The notes under the pieces are model-generated. The model searched no databases. It was not told the origin of the DNA and was given only the letters and a program-made list of their open reading frames with translations. This document shows positions 4,873 through 6,631 of a stretch of DNA of 6,631 bases, piece after piece (within the stretch, counting starts at the first letter, position 1; every line of letters starts with the position of its first letter). The translations under genes were made by a program, and so were the position numbers. This DNA is from Verrucomicrobiota bacterium (GTDB taxonomy: Bacteria; Verrucomicrobiota; Verrucomicrobiia; Verrucomicrobiales; Verrucomicrobiaceae). The stretch lies in assembly GCA_023428335.1 (NCBI GenBank), contig JAEYYS010000243.1, forward strand, positions 1-6,631, in the 5' to 3' direction.

Positions 4873-6384
4873 ATGACCCAGCGCCGCTCTTTTCTCACCT
4901 CGGCCACCGGTGCAGGTGCGCTCACGGCCTTGGGCCAACTGGGATTCCTCGGCCGACTGCCTGCCGTCTCGGCAGCCGAGGCCAAGCTGCCGCCGCATCT
5001 GGTGCGGTTCCATCCCGAGATCGAGCCGCTGGTGCGGCTGCTCGAAGACACGCCGCGCGAGCGCGTGCTGGAGGAGGTCGCCGCGCGGGTGCGACGCGGG
5101 CTCAGCTATCGCAACGTGCTCGCCGCCCTGATGCTGGCCGGCATCCGCAACGTGCAGCCGCGGCCGGTGGGCTTCAAATTCCACGCCGTGCTGGTGGTGA
5201 ACTCCGCCCACCTCGCCAGCCTCGCCTCCCCGGATGCCGAGCGCTGGCTGCCGATCTTTTGGGCCATCGATCAGTTCAAGGCCTCGCAGGCCGCGAATGT
5301 GAAGGAGGGCAACTGGCTCATGCGACCGGTGGACGAGAGCCGCGTGCCCTCCAGCGCCGACGCCAGGAAGGCCTTTGTGGAGGCGATGGACCAGTGGGAC
5401 GAAGGCGCCGCCGATGCCGCCATCACCGGCCTCGTGCGCACGGCGGGAGCGAACGAACTGTTTGAGATCTTTGCCCGCTACGGCATGCGCGATTTCCGCG
5501 ACATCGGTCACAAGGCGATCTACGTGGCGAACAGCTTCCGCACCCTGGAGGTCATCGGCTGGCAGCATGCGGAGCCGGTGCTGCGCTCGCTCGCCTACGC
5601 CCTGCTCGACCGCGCCGGTGCGAAGGACAATCCCGCCCAGGTCGATCTGCCCGCTGATCGGCCCTTCCGCGACAACCTGGCAACGGTGAAGCAGGTGCGC
5701 GCCGGCTGGCTGGAGGGCCGACGCGATGCCGGCGCGACGAAGGAACTGTTGCAGACCGTGCGCAGCGGCGCACCTGCCGACACCAGCGCTGCGGCCGTGG
5801 AACTGCTGAATCAAGGCGTGGCGCCGCAGTCGGTCTTCGAGGCCCTTTTCGGCGGCGCGGGCGAATTGCTGATGCAGGCGCCCGGCATTCTCTCGCTGCA
5901 CGCGATGACCTTCACCAACGCCATCCACTACGCCTGGCAGCGCACGCAGAGCGATGAGACGCGACGGCTGCTGCTGCTGCAAAACGCCGCCTTTCTGCCG
6001 CTCTACCGGGGCGACCGCACCGGCAAGGGGCTAGCCATCGACAGCCTCGAACCCGTCCTGCCGACGGCGAAGGGCGACGAGGCCGTGGCGGAAATTTTTG
6101 CCGACATCGGCAGCGACCGCCTCACCGCGGCGCGCAAGGTGCTGGGTTATCTCCAGGGCCGCAACAGCGCGCAACCCATCGCCGATGCCGCGCGGCGTCT
6201 CGTCTTCCTCAAGGGCACGAACTCGCACGACTACAAATTCAGCTCGGCAGTGCTCGAGGACTACGAGCAGCTCGCCCAGCCCTGGCGCGATCGTCTGCTC
6301 GCGGCCAGCGTGTTTTATTTCCGCGGCTCCGGCGAAAAGGACAACGCACTGGTGGGCCGCATCCGCACCGCGCTCGGAGCGTGA
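4873..6384 (+). CDS. Tat-exported conserved protein of unknown function with internal helical repeats
   Basis: A 503-residue protein that resembles an uncharacterised family I associate with planctomycetes and verrucomicrobia; no function is known to me. The start is fixed by GGAGG nine bases upstream. Residues 3-36 form a twin-arginine signal: QRRSFL (3-8), a small-residue hydrophobic stretch, then VSAAEA (32-37) as a likely signal-peptidase site. The mature part appears almost entirely alpha-helical, with no membrane segment and no cysteine. Histidines fall in signature-like contexts: FHAVLVVNSAH (H104, H113), GHKAIYVANS (H213), GWQHAEP (H232), LHAMTFTNAIH (H343, H352) and NSHDYKF (H452). 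Four segments starting near 104, 214, 343 and 452 can be aligned as diverged copies of one unit (see the repeat entry). The gene is probably transcribed on its own, about 240 bp after the DUF1552 gene. It could be an enzyme, a cofactor-binding protein or a scaffold; the sequence does not decide. Confidence 0.88.
   Translation: MTQRRSFLTSATGAGALTALGQLGFLGRLPAVSAAEAKLPPHLVRFHPEIEPLVRLLEDTPRERVLEEVAARVRRGLSYRNVLAALMLAGIRNVQPRPVGFKFHAVLVVNSAHLASLASPDAERWLPIFWAIDQFKASQAANVKEGNWLMRPVDESRVPSSADARKAFVEAMDQWDEGAADAAITGLVRTAGANELFEIFARYGMRDFRDIGHKAIYVANSFRTLEVIGWQHAEPVLRSLAYALLDRAGAKDNPAQVDLPADRPFRDNLATVKQVRAGWLEGRRDAGATKELLQTVRSGAPADTSAAAVELLNQGVAPQSVFEALFGGAGELLMQAPGILSLHAMTFTNAIHYAWQRTQSDETRRLLLLQNAAFLPLYRGDRTGKGLAIDSLEPVLPTAKGDEAVAEIFADIGSDRLTAARKVLGYLQGRNSAQPIADAARRLVFLKGTNSHDYKFSSAVLEDYEQLAQPWRDRLLAASVFYFRGSGEKDNALVGRIRTALGA
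5107..6324 (+). repeat. Four diverged copies of a helical protein unit
   Basis: These are repeats in the encoded protein, not in the DNA. Copy I (residues 79-136) and copy III (318-376) align without a gap from N81/S320 to A115/A354. They share V82/V321, A85/A324, L86/L325, P98/P337 and the pattern H-A-x4-N-x2-H (104-113 and 343-352). Copy II (about 194-246) has A215, N220 and S221 matching A105, N110 and S111 of copy I, followed by HAE (232-234) against DAE (121-123). Copy IV (about 452-484) keeps the leading H452 and a second-helix motif P-x2-D-R-x-L (470-476) matching P-x2-E-R-x-L (120-126) in copy I. Copies are spaced about 110, 129 and 109 residues apart. The I/III match is clear by eye; II is weaker and IV weakest. 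Confidence 0.55.
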
Positions 6385-6487
6385 AGGGCCGCCTCGGTAC
6401 ACCAGGGTGGCAAAGTCTCAGGGCGATCCCATGCACAATTTTGCGTGCGGTCGCCGAACGACCTGCTCCCGAGAACGGCACAATCCG
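6385..6487. other. Intergenic region before the creatininase-family gene
   Basis: These 103 bp contain no recognisable terminator for the upstream gene. A small perfect hairpin (GGTCG 6449-6453 with CGACC 6459-6463, 5-nt loop) lies about 25 bases before the ATG at 6488, without a following T-tract. An in-frame ATG at 6431 is preceded by AGGG (6420-6423) at 7-base spacing. The downstream gene could therefore start there, in which case most of this stretch would be coding. Confidence 0.4.
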
Positions 6488-6631
6488 ATGGAAGGTCGCC
6501 AGCGCCGCCGTAATTGGCTGATGCTCCTCGCTGAGATGACCTGGCCCCAGGTGGCCGCCCTGCCGAAAACCACCCCCGTCGTGTTTCCCATCGCCGCCCT
6601 CGAGCAGCACGGTCACCACCTGCCGGTCTTC
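6488..6631 (+). CDS. Creatininase-family amidohydrolase (N-terminal part, cut by window edge)
   Basis: The 48 codons from ATG 6488 to the edge read into the hallmark start of creatininase-family metal-dependent amidohydrolases. MTWPQVAALPK (17-27) is followed by the strand VVFPIAALEQHGHHLPVF (31-48). In characterised creatininase the equivalent of E-x-H in this EQHG segment supplies metal ligands, and an aspartate ligand should follow just beyond the window. The family includes creatinine amidohydrolase and relatives acting on other cyclic or peptide amides, such as MftE, so the substrate is open. The start is uncertain. Candidates are ATGs at 6431, 6488 and 6521; the conserved part begins near the third. 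Residues before it (EGRQRRRNWL) are basic. No strong Shine-Dalgarno is seen for 6488 or 6521, and AGGG precedes 6431. No signal peptide is evident, so a cytoplasmic enzyme is likely. Confidence 0.82.
   Translation, partial: MEGRQRRRNWLMLLAEMTWPQVAALPKTTPVVFPIAALEQHGHHLPVF

Noticed and set aside
4666..5982. Minus-strand 438-codon frame opposite the Tat-exported protein at 4873
   Set aside because: It is antisense to a gene with a good Shine-Dalgarno site, a Tat signal and internal repeats. Its composition is that of a shadow frame.

Overview
The window is GC-rich (roughly two thirds G+C by eye) chromosomal DNA. It most likely comes from a member of the Planctomycetota-Verrucomicrobiota group, and Verrucomicrobiota (Opitutae-like) is my best guess. 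The reasons are two Tat-type exported proteins of lineage-typical families (a DUF1552/HXXSHH protein and a 'RRSFL...FLGRLPAVSAAEAKL' protein), a creatininase-family gene, and weak or absent Shine-Dalgarno sites at most starts. This placement is inferred from protein style; no rRNA is present.

Layout from left to right. Positions 1-84 hold the last codons of an unidentified plus-strand gene. The recombination-mediator gene recR (86-742, +) follows almost directly, and its 5' end is problematic. A 160-bp convergent intergenic region carries a long, almost perfect inverted repeat (767-862). A P1B-type heavy-metal ATPase (904-3162, -) comes next, with SPC and HEGST membrane motifs that point to the P1B-4 subgroup. 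About 120 bp separate it from a divergent DUF1552 gene (3285-4631, +). A 241-bp gap then contains a short minus-strand ORF that looks like the tail of a degraded gene, and a plausible extended -10 promoter. That promoter and a good Shine-Dalgarno sequence precede a 503-residue Tat-exported protein of unknown function (4873-6384, +). The window ends inside a creatininase-family amidohydrolase (6488 to edge, +).

The genes do not form one obvious pathway. recR is DNA repair, the ATPase is metal efflux, and the two Tat proteins act outside the cytoplasm with unknown substrates. The most interesting observation is that the 503-residue protein appears to contain four diverged copies of a helical unit marked by a histidine and asparagine signature (H-A-x4-N-x2-H in copies I and III). 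This suggests a His-lined repeat scaffold that could bind a metal or cofactor. The other points of note are the misplaced recR start (one missing C would restore a normal 201-residue protein), the 96-bp inverted repeat, and the gene remnant at 4653-4766. No CRISPR array, tRNA, rRNA or insertion sequence was seen.
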